The position numbers and the translations under genes were made by a program. Below, piece by piece: positions 1 to 8,677 of a DNA stretch of 64,000 nucleotides (its first letter is position 1; each line of letters opens with the position of its first letter). Below the pieces are notes generated by a model that was given only the letters and a program-made list of their open reading frames with translations, did no database searches and had not been told where the DNA came from. The DNA comes from Nostoc edaphicum CCNP1411 (GTDB lineage: Bacteria > Cyanobacteriota > Cyanobacteriia > Cyanobacteriales > Nostocaceae). Where the stretch lies: assembly GCF_014023275.1 (NCBI RefSeq), contig NZ_CP054698.1, forward strand, positions 620,001 through 684,000. Direction: 5' to 3'.

Positions 1-1
1 A

Positions 2-859
2 AGCCCAGTCTTTAATACTGCTGCTAGTGGTATTTTCCCCACATTTTTAGAATCTTGGGTTGGTGCGCTAGCCTACACGTTGCAGCTGTACTTTGATTTT
101 TCTGGTTATTCCGACATGGCGATTGGGATAGCTAGGATGTTCGGGATTAAGTTACCAGTCAACTTCTTTTCACCTTATAAAGCTTCTAGCATTAGTGACT
201 TCTGGCGTAGGTGGCACATCACCCTTTCTAACTTTCTTCGAGATTACCTATACATCCCTTTGGGTGGTAATCGCAAAGGTGAGATTAGACGAAGTTTGAA
301 TTTAATGATAACCATGCTGCTGGGAGGAATTTGGCACGGTGAGGGTTGGCAATTTGTCTTTTGGGGTGGATTGCATGGAACTTATCTAAGTATTAATCAT
401 GAATGGAATGTTTTACAAAAGAAGTATGATTTGAAAACAGATAACTGGCTGAGTTTAAAACTTGGTTGGTTTATAACATTTGTCGCGGTTGTCTTCGGAT
501 GGGTATTTTTCAGAGCAGAAAACATGGCTACGGCATTCATAATTGTCAAGGGCATGATCGGATTAAATGGCTTCTTATTCAGTACTCAAATTATTGAATC
601 AGGATTAAAAAAAGCAATTATTGATATTTCTATTTTACTTGCGATCGTCTGGTTGACACCTAATGTTCAGGAATGGATGGGTAAGTACGATCCAGTCTTT
701 AATTATGAAAAAGTAAAAAAGCTTTCATCTAATAGCCTTTTCTGGTCTAGATTACAGTGGCAACCTAATCAAACCTATGCCTTAGTCATTTCAGTTTTAA
801 CTGTAATCGCACTGTTGCATCTTACAAAAGTTAGTGAGTTTTTATATTTTCAGTTCTAG
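2..859 (+). CDS. MBOAT-family membrane O-acyltransferase (AlgI-like), 5'-truncated by window edge
   Basis: The reading frame is open from base 2, so the gene begins before the window and only its C-terminal part is seen. A TTG at 80 is internal and should not be taken as the start. The visible protein carries the family signature YFDFSGYSDMAIG, the segment FWRRWHITLSNFLRDYLYIP, and GGIWHGEGWQFVFWGGLHG, which contains the histidine expected to be catalytic in membrane-bound O-acyltransferases. Several hydrophobic helices follow. AlgI-type proteins move acyl groups, usually acetyl, across the membrane onto exported polysaccharides or cell-wall polymers. The next gene begins 15 bp downstream and looks like its SGNH-type periplasmic partner, so the two probably form an operon for acetylating an exopolysaccharide. 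The substrate cannot be told from the sequence. Confidence 0.9.
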   Translation, partial: SPVFNTAASGIFPTFLESWVGALAYTLQLYFDFSGYSDMAIGIARMFGIKLPVNFFSPYKASSISDFWRRWHITLSNFLRDYLYIPLGGNRKGEIRRSLNLMITMLLGGIWHGEGWQFVFWGGLHGTYLSINHEWNVLQKKYDLKTDNWLSLKLGWFITFVAVVFGWVFFRAENMATAFIIVKGMIGLNGFLFSTQIIESGLKKAIIDISILLAIVWLTPNVQEWMGKYDPVFNYEKVKKLSSNSLFWSRLQWQPNQTYALVISVLTVIALLHLTKVSEFLYFQF

Positions 860-874
860 GGAGAATCAAAGCTG

Positions 875-1876
875 ATGCTTGCTTATTTGAAAACCTACTT
901 GACAATGGTAAGTACACTTATCTCATTTATTGGAGTAGTAAATTTAGCTGTTGATCCACTCTGGTACACTCAAGGGAACAAGTTAAATCCAATAAATGTT
1001 CCCTATAATGAAAGACTGACCAAAACTAATCTATTGTTGCATAGTGATAGGCGAAAGTATGATTGCCTGATTTTTGGTAGCTCTCGTGTAACTCTGTTAA
1101 ATAGTAAGGCACTCAAGAATAATGTTTGTTTCAATTATTCTTTCAGTGCTGGAACAGCTGAGGAATTTGTTAAATATGCCGAATACGTTAAAGATAAAGG
1201 AGTTAATCCTCAAAAAATATATGTGGGGATAGACGCTTACAATTTCACCTTCGACAAAAAGACAGCCTTGAAAAATAAAGTTGAGGTAGCAGAACCAAAA
1301 CCCGCCTATCAGTCTTATCTATTCTCCCTAGATACTTTGCAGTTATCCTTAAAAACAATTTTTAGGCTAAATACAGAGATTAGATTCTACGATCAAGACT
1401 TCCAAGGTAAAGTTTTTGCTAATGCCCCTAAATACAAACCTGAATTTGTAGATAAAAAAACTCAAGAAAAATGTAACTTTTCTCGCATCGCCTATTACAA
1501 ACAAATACGACATATATTTCCAAATGCTAAAATTGTTGGATATGTGCCACCAATATCAGTTTGGAAGCTTTTCAATGAAAGCTATGCTCGTGGTTTGCTA
1601 GACTGCGAATTACAGGCAATTTATGAAGCTTCCAAGAGTTACGATATAACATACGATTTATCATATCCTTCAGAGATAACCACCGTAACATATAATACTT
1701 ATGATGGTAGTCACTACTATCCAGATGTGAATAATCAAATAGCACAAGTTCTTGAAGGTAAGCTATCAAGTCTTGGAATTCGCATCCATCAATATAATCT
1801 AAATGAATATCAGCAGTTCCATAAAAGTAAGTTAAAAGAGTATTTGTACAAAGAAGGGGAGGGAAAGCGGTGGTAG
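875..1876 (+). CDS. SGNH-hydrolase-like protein, probable O-acetylation partner of the MBOAT protein
   Basis: A 333-residue protein with one N-terminal hydrophobic helix (about residues 8-26) and a soluble, probably periplasmic, body. The motif FGSSR (residues 67-71) matches the block I serine region of SGNH/GDSL enzymes. DGSHYY near residues 277-282 supplies the Asp-x-x-His pair expected near the C-terminus (D277, H280). This arrangement resembles AlgJ/AlgX-type proteins that work with AlgI-type MBOAT proteins. Overall similarity is visible only at these motifs, so the substrate is unknown. It starts 15 bp after the MBOAT gene, which supports co-transcription. Confidence 0.65.
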   Translation: MLAYLKTYLTMVSTLISFIGVVNLAVDPLWYTQGNKLNPINVPYNERLTKTNLLLHSDRRKYDCLIFGSSRVTLLNSKALKNNVCFNYSFSAGTAEEFVKYAEYVKDKGVNPQKIYVGIDAYNFTFDKKTALKNKVEVAEPKPAYQSYLFSLDTLQLSLKTIFRLNTEIRFYDQDFQGKVFANAPKYKPEFVDKKTQEKCNFSRIAYYKQIRHIFPNAKIVGYVPPISVWKLFNESYARGLLDCELQAIYEASKSYDITYDLSYPSEITTVTYNTYDGSHYYPDVNNQIAQVLEGKLSSLGIRIHQYNLNEYQQFHKSKLKEYLYKEGEGKRW

Positions 1877-1911
1877 AAAACAGAGTTCACTTTGTTTGAG
1901 TAAATTTTTAT

Positions 1912-1978
1912 CGAACAGAATTCAGGAGTCAGGAGTCAGAATGGGCTAAACGCCCCGCTACCGCTAACAGCAATGTTT
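1912..1978. repeat. Dispersed intergenic repeat (GGCTnAACGCCCCGCTA family)
   Basis: A short run of CAGGAGT units is followed by GGGCTAAACGCCCCGCTACC and GCTAACAG. Close relatives of the second part occur in this window near 28579, 42671 and, inverted, near 54589. In those places too it sits beside short tandem repeats in an intergenic gap. It has no coding potential. It is best read as a member of a dispersed repeat family. Confidence 0.6.
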
Positions 1979-2027
1979 TCAATGTTATGAATACTTTTCA
2001 AGGGGAACTTGGCGTCAGAAGCTACTC

Positions 2028-2585
2028 ATGGATAAAATACCGAAAACTGACCGTCAAAGGGAGCATCAAGCGAATGAACGGACATTTCTGGCTTGGCTAC
2101 GCACTTCTATTTCATTGATTGGCTTTGGTTTTGCGATCGCGCGATTTGGTATATTTCTGCGCCAGTTGAATATTACTCTTACTCAACAAGAACCTCCGGT
2201 AAGTCCATTATCTAACTCGGAAAATTTGGGTCTTGCTTTGGTAATTTTTGGAATTTTGGCTGTGGCATTAGCCGCGTGGCGATACAATCAAGTTTTCTGG
2301 CAAATTGAACGAGCAGATTATAAACCAAATAGGTTAATGGTTTGGATAATGACCGGAGTAGTAATTATTTTGGGACTTCTCAGTATTCCTTTGCTCTTAA
2401 GGCGTGATCAAGTTCCTTCTCGTTCTCCTGTTAAAACTCAACCACAGTCACGTCGCTTTGCTCCGAATTCAAAATTCAAAATTCAAAATTCAAAATTAAT
2501 AATCCCTATTAATAAATTTAGTTGCTCTGTATCTTTTTCTGTTTCGGTCACGAAATTTATATTAAAAATTACTAATCATTCGTGA
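2028..2585 (+). CDS. DUF202 (YidH-family) small membrane protein with a repeat-derived C-terminal tail
   Basis: A 185-residue protein. The N-terminus contains NERTFLAWLRTSISLIGFGF, the typical DUF202/YidH signature leading into the first membrane helix. Two further hydrophobic segments lie near residues 65-85 and 103-125, giving the usual three-helix topology. Family members are normally about 110-130 residues. Here the frame runs on after residue 135 through a heptameric AATTCAA tandem repeat (about 2465-2497), which encodes the low-complexity stretch NSKFKIQNSK, and on to a stop at 2585. The tail is therefore probably read-through of an intergenic repeat rather than a conserved domain. The function of the family is not established. 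A near-perfect hairpin follows the stop. Confidence 0.8.
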   Translation: MDKIPKTDRQREHQANERTFLAWLRTSISLIGFGFAIARFGIFLRQLNITLTQQEPPVSPLSNSENLGLALVIFGILAVALAAWRYNQVFWQIERADYKPNRLMVWIMTGVVIILGLLSIPLLLRRDQVPSRSPVKTQPQSRRFAPNSKFKIQNSKLIIPINKFSCSVSFSVSVTKFILKITNHS

Positions 2586-2591
2586 ATAACG

Positions 2592-2624
2592 AGATCCCCG
2601 ACTTCTTGAAGAAGTCGGGGATCT
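2592..2624. terminator. Bidirectional hairpin between convergent genes
   Basis: The 16-base arms AGATCCCCGACTTCTT and AAGAAGTCGGGGATCT are perfectly complementary around a single G. They lie between the convergent DUF202 gene and the helicase-like gene. No long T-run follows on either side, so termination is inferred from position and stability. The same palindrome type is a common dispersed element in cyanobacterial intergenic DNA. Confidence 0.6.
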
Positions 2625-2637
2625 AAGCTTGAGCTAT

Positions 2638-4845
2638 TCAATTAACATTAGCCTCAGAAATAACCGTTACACAAGCATTCACTAAGGGTAACAGTGGCCC
2701 TATTTGTTCTTGTCCATTCACGGCTAAATCGCTGTGACACAAATAAACTCTCTCGGATACACGAGAGAGTAAATCTGTCAAAATTCTTCGCAGTCGTTGT
2801 TCTTCTGCCAATTTCTCATCTTCTGCTGTCCAGGGTTCGCCTAACCTGTCTCGGAGGAAAAACGGCGCACCGAATAACGTCGCTGCACCACCTTTGGCCC
2901 ATAGAGGTGAACCAGCATCTAGCCAAAAATGCCACTGGTGCGATCGCCGACTAGATCGATATTGAAATATAGTTGCTAAGGTGACGGCTTTTCTCGCTCC
3001 ACCAATGGGACGCACGGGGTAAGGGTTGGCGGTGATAGTACCACGTCGCAGTAATTGAATAAATTCGATAATAGTTGTATGAGGCGTTGTCTCAACTGGG
3101 GCAATTTGTCGTAGTCTGGTGTCAATTTCCCAGTAATGTTGAGCGGTTTCTAATAATTCTCGCAGTGCTGCTAGTTGTTCGTAAGGAAGATTGCTACCAT
3201 TCCACAAAAAGCGCTGAATTGCTCTGTCTAAGAGGGAAATGGGACTGGGAATTAACCGCAATTCTTGTTGCGATCGCTGCTGTTCTAACCACTGTAATAT
3301 GTCATTATAGGCTGTGGTTGCTGCATAGCCGATTCGATCCCAACGCTCGAAGGCTGATACTGGTAACAAGTTGGGGCGATCGGGATGCGGTACAAAGCAG
3401 TAATCTGCAATCAAACCAGCACGTACCGGATCAATTTGAGTGCTGAGTGCTGAGTGCTGAGTGCTGAGTGAAGAGTTAGGAGTGAGGAGTGAGGAGTTTT
3501 CTGGTGGTTGTTGTTTCCTGCTTAATACAACCAGCATTTCTGCGACGGCATCCCGATCTACAAGGCGTCCCAAGCCGGGATAAACTAGTGCCAGCATGGT
3601 GAGTAAGGCGCGAATGACGGGTGAACTAATTAGGGGACGTTGGTCATTCAGCGATTCTACTGGGATATTTTGTTTGATGAGGATTTCTACTAGAGTATAA
3701 CGAGCGATCGCATCTAAACCTGGTGCAATAATCGCCACTTCTTCTGGTTGCACTTGCTTTGATTGAATGGCATTAGCAATTACCTCGGCTGTTTGCCGCA
3801 ATAATTGGGCGCGGGAGGTGGTTTGAATTGAATGCACAATCTCAGGTAAACTCAACAGTATCATCGGTTCTGTGACTAATTCCACCATCTGTTCAGTGAG
3901 TTGCTCACCAAGAGACTCTGGAGGCGGCCCGGTCAAGATTTCTACCCGACAACGCTCTGCTAAACCTTCTAGATAGTTGGGATCTGCTCCCAATCCCAAT
4001 CGCACTGCACCATCGGGATTATAACTAAAGGCCCCGATTGCGCCTTGATCTAACAGCAACTCAAACAAAAGACGCGCTACGCTAGGATAATCATCGACAT
4101 CATCTGCCAGTACCGCCTGGTAGCGTTTAGTTAGGTGCTGTTGGTAATTGCGATCGCTTAATAAATATTGACTATAGAGTTCGGTAATAATGCCATAAGT
4201 TAGTAACCCCCTTTCTAAACACCAGTTACGCCAATCTAGCAGCAAAGATGCCAAAAATTCCGGCTCTAAAGTTGTAGTATTTTCCCCCAGACCCTTTGCC
4301 AAAATCTGGGCAATATCTTCGCAAGGAGTACCACTATAAGCTGCTAATTGCAATAAATCTAGGATGCGACGCACCAGGCGAGACTCATTCACTCCCGCAA
4401 TTCGTAAAATTTCTTCGTCTAATTGGGGACGCCAGAGTTTGGTTGCTAATTCTTGTTCCGTTTCTGGCCGCAATCGTACCGGAAACTGTGCTTTCAGGTT
4501 CAATGAGTTAATTAGCAACGGCCAAAATAAAATAACTTCATCCTGAAAAAAACCTAGTGGCGTCTTGGCACGAACCGGATATTTTCCCAAGGTAGATGTA
4601 ACAATTATGTCTCCTAACTCTCGACGATTGTCATCATTGGCAGCTAAGACTAAAACTCCCGGCTCTGTTTGTTTAAGATATAAAAATTCGGGTACATGAC
4701 CACTTTTTTTACGACCTGTTTTTTTAGTATAAAATGATTCAGCGTATTTATTCTCAGGTTCTAACCAATTACAAAATTGCTCTACCAAACGAGCCGTCTT
4801 ACCACTACGGCTAGTGCCAACAATCCAAACCGAATGAGAAACCAC
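2638..4845 (-). CDS. RecB/UvrD-like SF1 helicase-related protein with an in-frame tandem-repeat insertion
   Basis: A 735-residue protein beginning with a P-loop, VGTSRSGKT (about residues 9-17). A second acidic segment, LADDVDDYPSVA, and the following GAFSYNPDGAVRLGLGADP resemble the DExx and following motifs of UvrD/RecB-type superfamily 1 helicases. EVAIIAPGLDAIARYTLVE with NIPVESLND resembles the second RecA-like domain. No C-terminal nuclease motif was recognised. A role in recombination or repair is likely but not shown. Residues about 449-470 are serine, threonine and glutamine rich because a heptameric GTGCTGA-type repeat lies in frame at 3437-3497. This repeat is otherwise intergenic and has probably inserted into a surface loop. 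The gene is divergent from pxcA. Confidence 0.6.
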   Translation of the reverse strand: MVSHSVWIVGTSRSGKTARLVEQFCNWLEPENKYAESFYTKKTGRKKSGHVPEFLYLKQTEPGVLVLAANDDNRRELGDIIVTSTLGKYPVRAKTPLGFFQDEVILFWPLLINSLNLKAQFPVRLRPETEQELATKLWRPQLDEEILRIAGVNESRLVRRILDLLQLAAYSGTPCEDIAQILAKGLGENTTTLEPEFLASLLLDWRNWCLERGLLTYGIITELYSQYLLSDRNYQQHLTKRYQAVLADDVDDYPSVARLLFELLLDQGAIGAFSYNPDGAVRLGLGADPNYLEGLAERCRVEILTGPPPESLGEQLTEQMVELVTEPMILLSLPEIVHSIQTTSRAQLLRQTAEVIANAIQSKQVQPEEVAIIAPGLDAIARYTLVEILIKQNIPVESLNDQRPLISSPVIRALLTMLALVYPGLGRLVDRDAVAEMLVVLSRKQQPPENSSLLTPNSSLSTQHSALSTQIDPVRAGLIADYCFVPHPDRPNLLPVSAFERWDRIGYAATTAYNDILQWLEQQRSQQELRLIPSPISLLDRAIQRFLWNGSNLPYEQLAALRELLETAQHYWEIDTRLRQIAPVETTPHTTIIEFIQLLRRGTITANPYPVRPIGGARKAVTLATIFQYRSSRRSHQWHFWLDAGSPLWAKGGAATLFGAPFFLRDRLGEPWTAEDEKLAEEQRLRRILTDLLSRVSERVYLCHSDLAVNGQEQIGPLLPLVNACVTVISEANVN
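3437..3497. repeat. Heptameric tandem repeat inside a coding region
   Basis: Four copies of GAGTGCT are followed by degenerate GAGT-containing units (GAAGAGTTAGGAGTGAGGAG type). The same heptamer makes the intergenic array at 42540-42632. Here it keeps the reading frame open and encodes a run of Ser, Thr, Gln and Leu. Confidence 0.85.
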
Positions 4846-4932
4846 AAACTTTCTCCTTTTAGATTTGCTAGTATACCTCGTGCGTTAACTTAAGGTTAAG
4901 AATCACCAAATAATGCTGGATGATTGTCTGCA

Positions 4933-6279
4933 ATGAAAAACTCTGTTTTTAGTCAAAAAATCTATTCTTTCTTACTTGCTACTTATCGATGGTACTTACA
5001 GACTCCTGAACGTTCTTTACATGAAGCTTACGATGCAGCATTAAAGATTAAGGAAATAGAAGATAAGCATTTCAATGGTAATAAAATAGACATTGACTCA
5101 GCCATGTACAGTAATAGCGTGATGGATTATTTTGAGTCAGACCTTAAGAAGCTATTAAAAATTGTCAGGATGCGGTTGACGGAGTTTAGAGCAAGCCGTT
5201 GGTTTCTAAATGAAGAGAATCAAAAAGCTGCTCAGAAAGCAGATATACAGCATCTAAGTCCTTCTTTGGTTTTGGAAAAGCTCAACTTCATCGATCAAGT
5301 TACATCCAAATACACAAATATTTCCGATCAAACAACTTCTAAAGCTTTAGTAGTTCGGCCTCCAAACATAGCAGCTAACTCTGTAATATCTGACGATGAT
5401 TCGCTGCTCGTAAATACTCCAACGTTACCACCAAAAATACCAAATAGAGACTCGGATAAAAAACCTAAATCAAAGCTGAAAGCTGATACAATGGGCGTTT
5501 TACCCCGCTCTATTTTAAGTACTATCAGTCGTCTGCAAGTTGAATTAGACCCTAACTCTGAACAAGATGTAATTCAGACTTTTCGTCAGACTCAAAGAAG
5601 AACAATAATATCTATCAGGTTTATTTTACTATTAATTATCATACCACTTTTGACACATCAGATAGCAAAAGCTTTCGTAGTAGGCCCAATTATTGACCGA
5701 TTTAGAAGCAGTGAGCAAATGCAGATATTCCTTAATTCCGAAATGGAAGAGGAAGCCCTGGTCGAATTACAAAGATTTGAAGAAAGGCTCAAGTTTGAAA
5801 ATCTGATTATCAAAGCCCCTCCACTGTTGCCTGAACAGATAGAAACTGAAATGAAAAATAAGGCTAGAGAGATTTCTGAAGAATTTCGTCGCGAAAGCTC
5901 TAATGCTATCAAAAATGTTTTTGCAGATGTTTTCTCGGTGGTTGCTTTTATCTGGCTTTTGCTTGTCAGCAAGTCTTCTATTGCTGTGATCAAAGATTTC
6001 TTTGATCATATTGTCTATGGACTTAGTGATAGTGCTAAGGCATTTATCATCATTTTGTTTACTGATATATTTGTAGGATTCCACTCTCCTCATGGCTGGG
6101 AAGTCCTCCTAGAAGGTGTATCACGCCATTGGGGATTACCAGCAAATAGAGATTTTATCTTCTTATTCATTGCTACATTTCCAGTGATTTTAGATACCAT
6201 TTTCAAATATTGGATTTTCCGCTATTTGAACCGGATATCGCCTTCCGCAGTTGCTACTTACCGTAATATGAATGAATAA
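4933..6279 (+). CDS. pxcA: Proton extrusion protein PxcA (PcxA, CemA family)
   Basis: A 448-residue inner-membrane protein recognised as PxcA/CotA, the cyanobacterial relative of chloroplast CemA. It is needed for light-dependent proton extrusion. The N-terminal cytoplasmic region has the family-typical TYRWYLQTPERSLHEAYDAA and RMRLTEFRASRWFLNEEN. A less conserved linker spans about residues 105-215. Hydrophobic segments near 220-250, 335-355 and 370-440 form the membrane domain, which includes DIFVGFHSPHGWEVLLE and, at the end, YWIFRYLNRISPSAVATYRN. The ATG at 4933 is preferred over an upstream TTG at 4924 because it gives the usual short N-terminus. The gene is transcribed away from the helicase-like gene across an 87-bp divergent spacer. 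Confidence 0.9.
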   Translation: MKNSVFSQKIYSFLLATYRWYLQTPERSLHEAYDAALKIKEIEDKHFNGNKIDIDSAMYSNSVMDYFESDLKKLLKIVRMRLTEFRASRWFLNEENQKAAQKADIQHLSPSLVLEKLNFIDQVTSKYTNISDQTTSKALVVRPPNIAANSVISDDDSLLVNTPTLPPKIPNRDSDKKPKSKLKADTMGVLPRSILSTISRLQVELDPNSEQDVIQTFRQTQRRTIISIRFILLLIIIPLLTHQIAKAFVVGPIIDRFRSSEQMQIFLNSEMEEEALVELQRFEERLKFENLIIKAPPLLPEQIETEMKNKAREISEEFRRESSNAIKNVFADVFSVVAFIWLLLVSKSSIAVIKDFFDHIVYGLSDSAKAFIIILFTDIFVGFHSPHGWEVLLEGVSRHWGLPANRDFIFLFIATFPVILDTIFKYWIFRYLNRISPSAVATYRNMNE

Positions 6280-6411
6280 GGGATTGGGCATGGGGCATGG
6301 GGCATTGGGCATTGGGAAAACATTTTGGTGGTGTAAAACAAGTAAATTAGTTTTAATTTGTGATTTTTGAATTAGAGGAAAGTGGGATAATATCAAAGAT
6401 TTTGAATTTTG

Positions 6412-7695
6412 ATGAAAAAGACACTTGCTGGTTTAGGAAAATTTAACAAAATTATTGCCATCAACTTACCTGTGTTTTTGTCAATTTTGCTGGTGCGGAT
6501 GCAATCTTTGGCATATTGGGAACTCAGTCCGCCAGAATGTAGGGTGAAAAAGTGGGATATACCAGTCTCCTTGACTGCTGAAAATCAAAATGCATTTCTC
6601 CAAAAGCAAAAATCACCATTGATTCAGAGACTACCAGTTACTTGTTGTCAAGGTGATAGCTCTTGTTTGGATGAAGTACTCTATGGAGAAATACCAGAGA
6701 AAAAGGCACTATTGAGTGCGATCGCACGCAGTCTCCAATATCTGCAAACAGCTAATGCGGCGGCTGCTTATCAAAACTATCAGGTGGCTGGGATTACGCG
6801 CGATCGCGTCTTAAAAAGTTTGCAAAGATTCCGCGAACTTCTATTAAAAACTAATTCTGCAACAGAATTACATCAAGCCATCGAGCGGGAATTTGTTCTT
6901 TACCAGTCAGTGGGTACAGATAACAAAGGTGCTGTTTTATTCACCGCCTATTATGAGCCACTTTACGCAGCCAGTCGCATCCCCACAGCAGAATATCGCT
7001 ATCCTGTTTATCGCTTACCTCCTGATTTAAACTCCTGGCCTAGGCCTCATCCGACACGTGAAGACTTAGAAGGAGCAGATGGTTTACAAGGTGCAAAAGG
7101 GAAATTGCGAGGATTAGAGTTGTTTTGGTTTCGCGATCGCCTTGAACCATATTTAGCTCAGATTCAAGGTTCGGCGCGAATTCAGCTTCCCGATGGTACT
7201 CAGACAACAATCGGCTATGCGGGTAATATCGCTTATAACTACAAAAGCATTGGGCGAGAATTAATCAATGATGGCAAATTACCACTAGAAGGTGTAACTA
7301 TGCCAACTATTCTCGACTATTTCCAAAAGCATCCCCAAGAATTAAATATTTATATTCCGCGCGATCGCAGCTTTGTTTTTTTTCAAGAAAATCACGGTGA
7401 GCCAGCCCAAGGTTCTATCAATGTACCATTAACAGCAGAGCGTTCTATTGCTACAGATAAATCTCTCATGCCCCCTGGCGCTTTAGCGTTGATTCGCGCT
7501 TCTATTCCTTTTGTTAATCCTACCGGAAAAATGGAGGAGCAGATTATTAGCCGCTATGTTCTTGACCAAGACGCTGGAGGTGCAATTAAAGGTGCAGGTA
7601 GAGTAGATTATTTTTTAGGTACTGGGAAAATAGCAGGCGATCGCGCGGGTGTTACAGTTGGCAATGGACAATTATTTTATTTATTACTTAAGTGA
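6412..7695 (+). CDS. mltA: Membrane-bound lytic murein transglycosylase A (MltA)
   Basis: A 427-residue protein that cleaves the glycan strands of peptidoglycan to anhydro-muropeptides. An N-terminal hydrophobic segment (about residues 10-33) suggests a signal peptide or anchor. The MltA domain is seen in VLFTAYYEPLYAASR and YPVYRLPPDL, and in PDGTQTTIGYAGNIAYNYKS. The 3D (DPBB-like) domain ends in DQDAGGAIKGAGRVDYFLGT, which carries the Asp-rich catalytic region. The ATG at 6412 is taken as the start, the base triplet before it being an unlikely TTG. The stop lies 4 bp before an inverted-repeat element. No operon partner is apparent. Confidence 0.92.
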   Translation: MKKTLAGLGKFNKIIAINLPVFLSILLVRMQSLAYWELSPPECRVKKWDIPVSLTAENQNAFLQKQKSPLIQRLPVTCCQGDSSCLDEVLYGEIPEKKALLSAIARSLQYLQTANAAAAYQNYQVAGITRDRVLKSLQRFRELLLKTNSATELHQAIEREFVLYQSVGTDNKGAVLFTAYYEPLYAASRIPTAEYRYPVYRLPPDLNSWPRPHPTREDLEGADGLQGAKGKLRGLELFWFRDRLEPYLAQIQGSARIQLPDGTQTTIGYAGNIAYNYKSIGRELINDGKLPLEGVTMPTILDYFQKHPQELNIYIPRDRSFVFFQENHGEPAQGSINVPLTAERSIATDKSLMPPGALALIRASIPFVNPTGKMEEQIISRYVLDQDAGGAIKGAGRVDYFLGTGKIAGDRAGVTVGNGQLFYLLLK

Positions 7696-7699
7696 AATC

Positions 7700-7817
7700 G
7701 GCGGTTACAAACCTCGTCAAGACAGGGTTTTACCCACATACGCAGATTACAAACACTTAATTTTTCCTTAGTCCGCGGAGGCGGACTTTGTTTGTGTAGC
7801 CTCGGTTTATAACCGCC
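7700..7817. repeat. MITE-like inverted-repeat element
   Basis: A 118-bp segment bounded by 14-base arms GGCGGTTACAAACC (7700-7713) and GGTTTATAACCGCC (7804-7817), complementary at 13 of 14 positions. Inside it is a smaller hairpin, GTCCGC-GGAG-GCGGAC (7771-7786), followed by TTTG. The element starts 4 bp after the mltA stop and may end its transcript. It has no reading frame. A non-autonomous mobile element is the simplest reading. Confidence 0.55.
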
Positions 7818-7842
7818 CTAGCTCTAAAATTGGGCTAATCTG

Positions 7843-8076
7843 CTAGGCTTCTAAATCCATTTCAGTATCATCATCGTCATGATCATAAGGAATATCGTCA
7901 AGGTCTATCATTTCTGAAATTTCTTCTACTTCAGTTAGATACTCAGATTCTTGATGTTCACGCTCGATTAGACGACCAGTTGACTTTAACCATTCCAAAA
8001 GAATAAATTCATTACTTGTACGAATTACAGGCGCTCGTTGGTTACGAGGTTCTTCACGCAAAGGACTTGTAGGCAT
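7843..8076 (-). CDS. DUF3134 family small acidic protein
   Basis: A 77-residue protein matching the cyanobacterial DUF3134 pattern: LREEPRNQRAPVIRTSN, then LLEWLKSTGRLIERE, then a highly acidic C-terminus rich in Asp and Glu (DDIPYDHDDDDTEMD). No membrane segment or catalytic motif is seen. The function is unknown. It is convergent with mltA across the inverted-repeat element. Confidence 0.75.
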   Translation of the reverse strand: MPTSPLREEPRNQRAPVIRTSNEFILLEWLKSTGRLIEREHQESEYLTEVEEISEMIDLDDIPYDHDDDDTEMDLEA

Positions 8077-8248
8077 AAAAAAAACTCACTTTGAATTACA
8101 GTTTACCGTGCAAAAACATCAAAATTGCACATTCGGGTTAAAAGTCTTGTATGAACCATTGAGTTTTTAATCTCAAGTCTGTCTAGTTACCTACCATTAA
8201 AATATCTCCGCATCAGTTCTAATCATAAATGTTCAAGCGGACGCGATC

Positions 8249-8677
8249 TTACAAAGCATTTGGTAGCTTGACGAGAGTTTCATACATATCAGAGGGTAAT
8301 GCAGACAATCTGTTCGCTACTGCGACTGCATCAGCTAAGTTGCTAAATTGACACCGGACAATCTCTTGTCCATTTCCTGAAGGGAATCGCTTCCTAGCTT
8401 TGTTAGATACAGCACAAATAATCGCTAAAGCTTTGGCAAACCCATCTTTTGTCAATATTGTTTCTTTCGCAAACCCTTCAACAGGGATAAGGCACACCTC
8501 AAACCGATAGCCTGGCCTGGGAGAAACCGCTATGTCGATATAGGGTTTATCTTCTTTCCTGATTCGGCGTAAATATTTGGCTGTCAAATTAGTATCATGC
8601 AAATCAGTCCCAAGGGCATAAGTAAAGAAACAATCTTCTGTAAGGGACTCAGGACGGGTAATTATATCCGTTGGCAT
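8249..8677 (-). CDS. Hypothetical protein, family not recognised
   Basis: A 142-residue soluble protein with no recognised motif, signal peptide or membrane helix. It contains YIDIAVSPRPGYRFEVCLIP and a C-terminal half with regular hydrophobic spacing (ALAIICAVSNKARKRF, FSNLADAVAVANRLSAL), which suggests an alpha/beta fold. The codon use resembles the neighbours. It stands alone between DUF3134 and a long non-coding stretch, so the context gives no functional hint. Confidence 0.6.
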   Translation of the reverse strand: MPTDIITRPESLTEDCFFTYALGTDLHDTNLTAKYLRRIRKEDKPYIDIAVSPRPGYRFEVCLIPVEGFAKETILTKDGFAKALAIICAVSNKARKRFPSGNGQEIVRCQFSNLADAVAVANRLSALPSDMYETLVKLPNAL

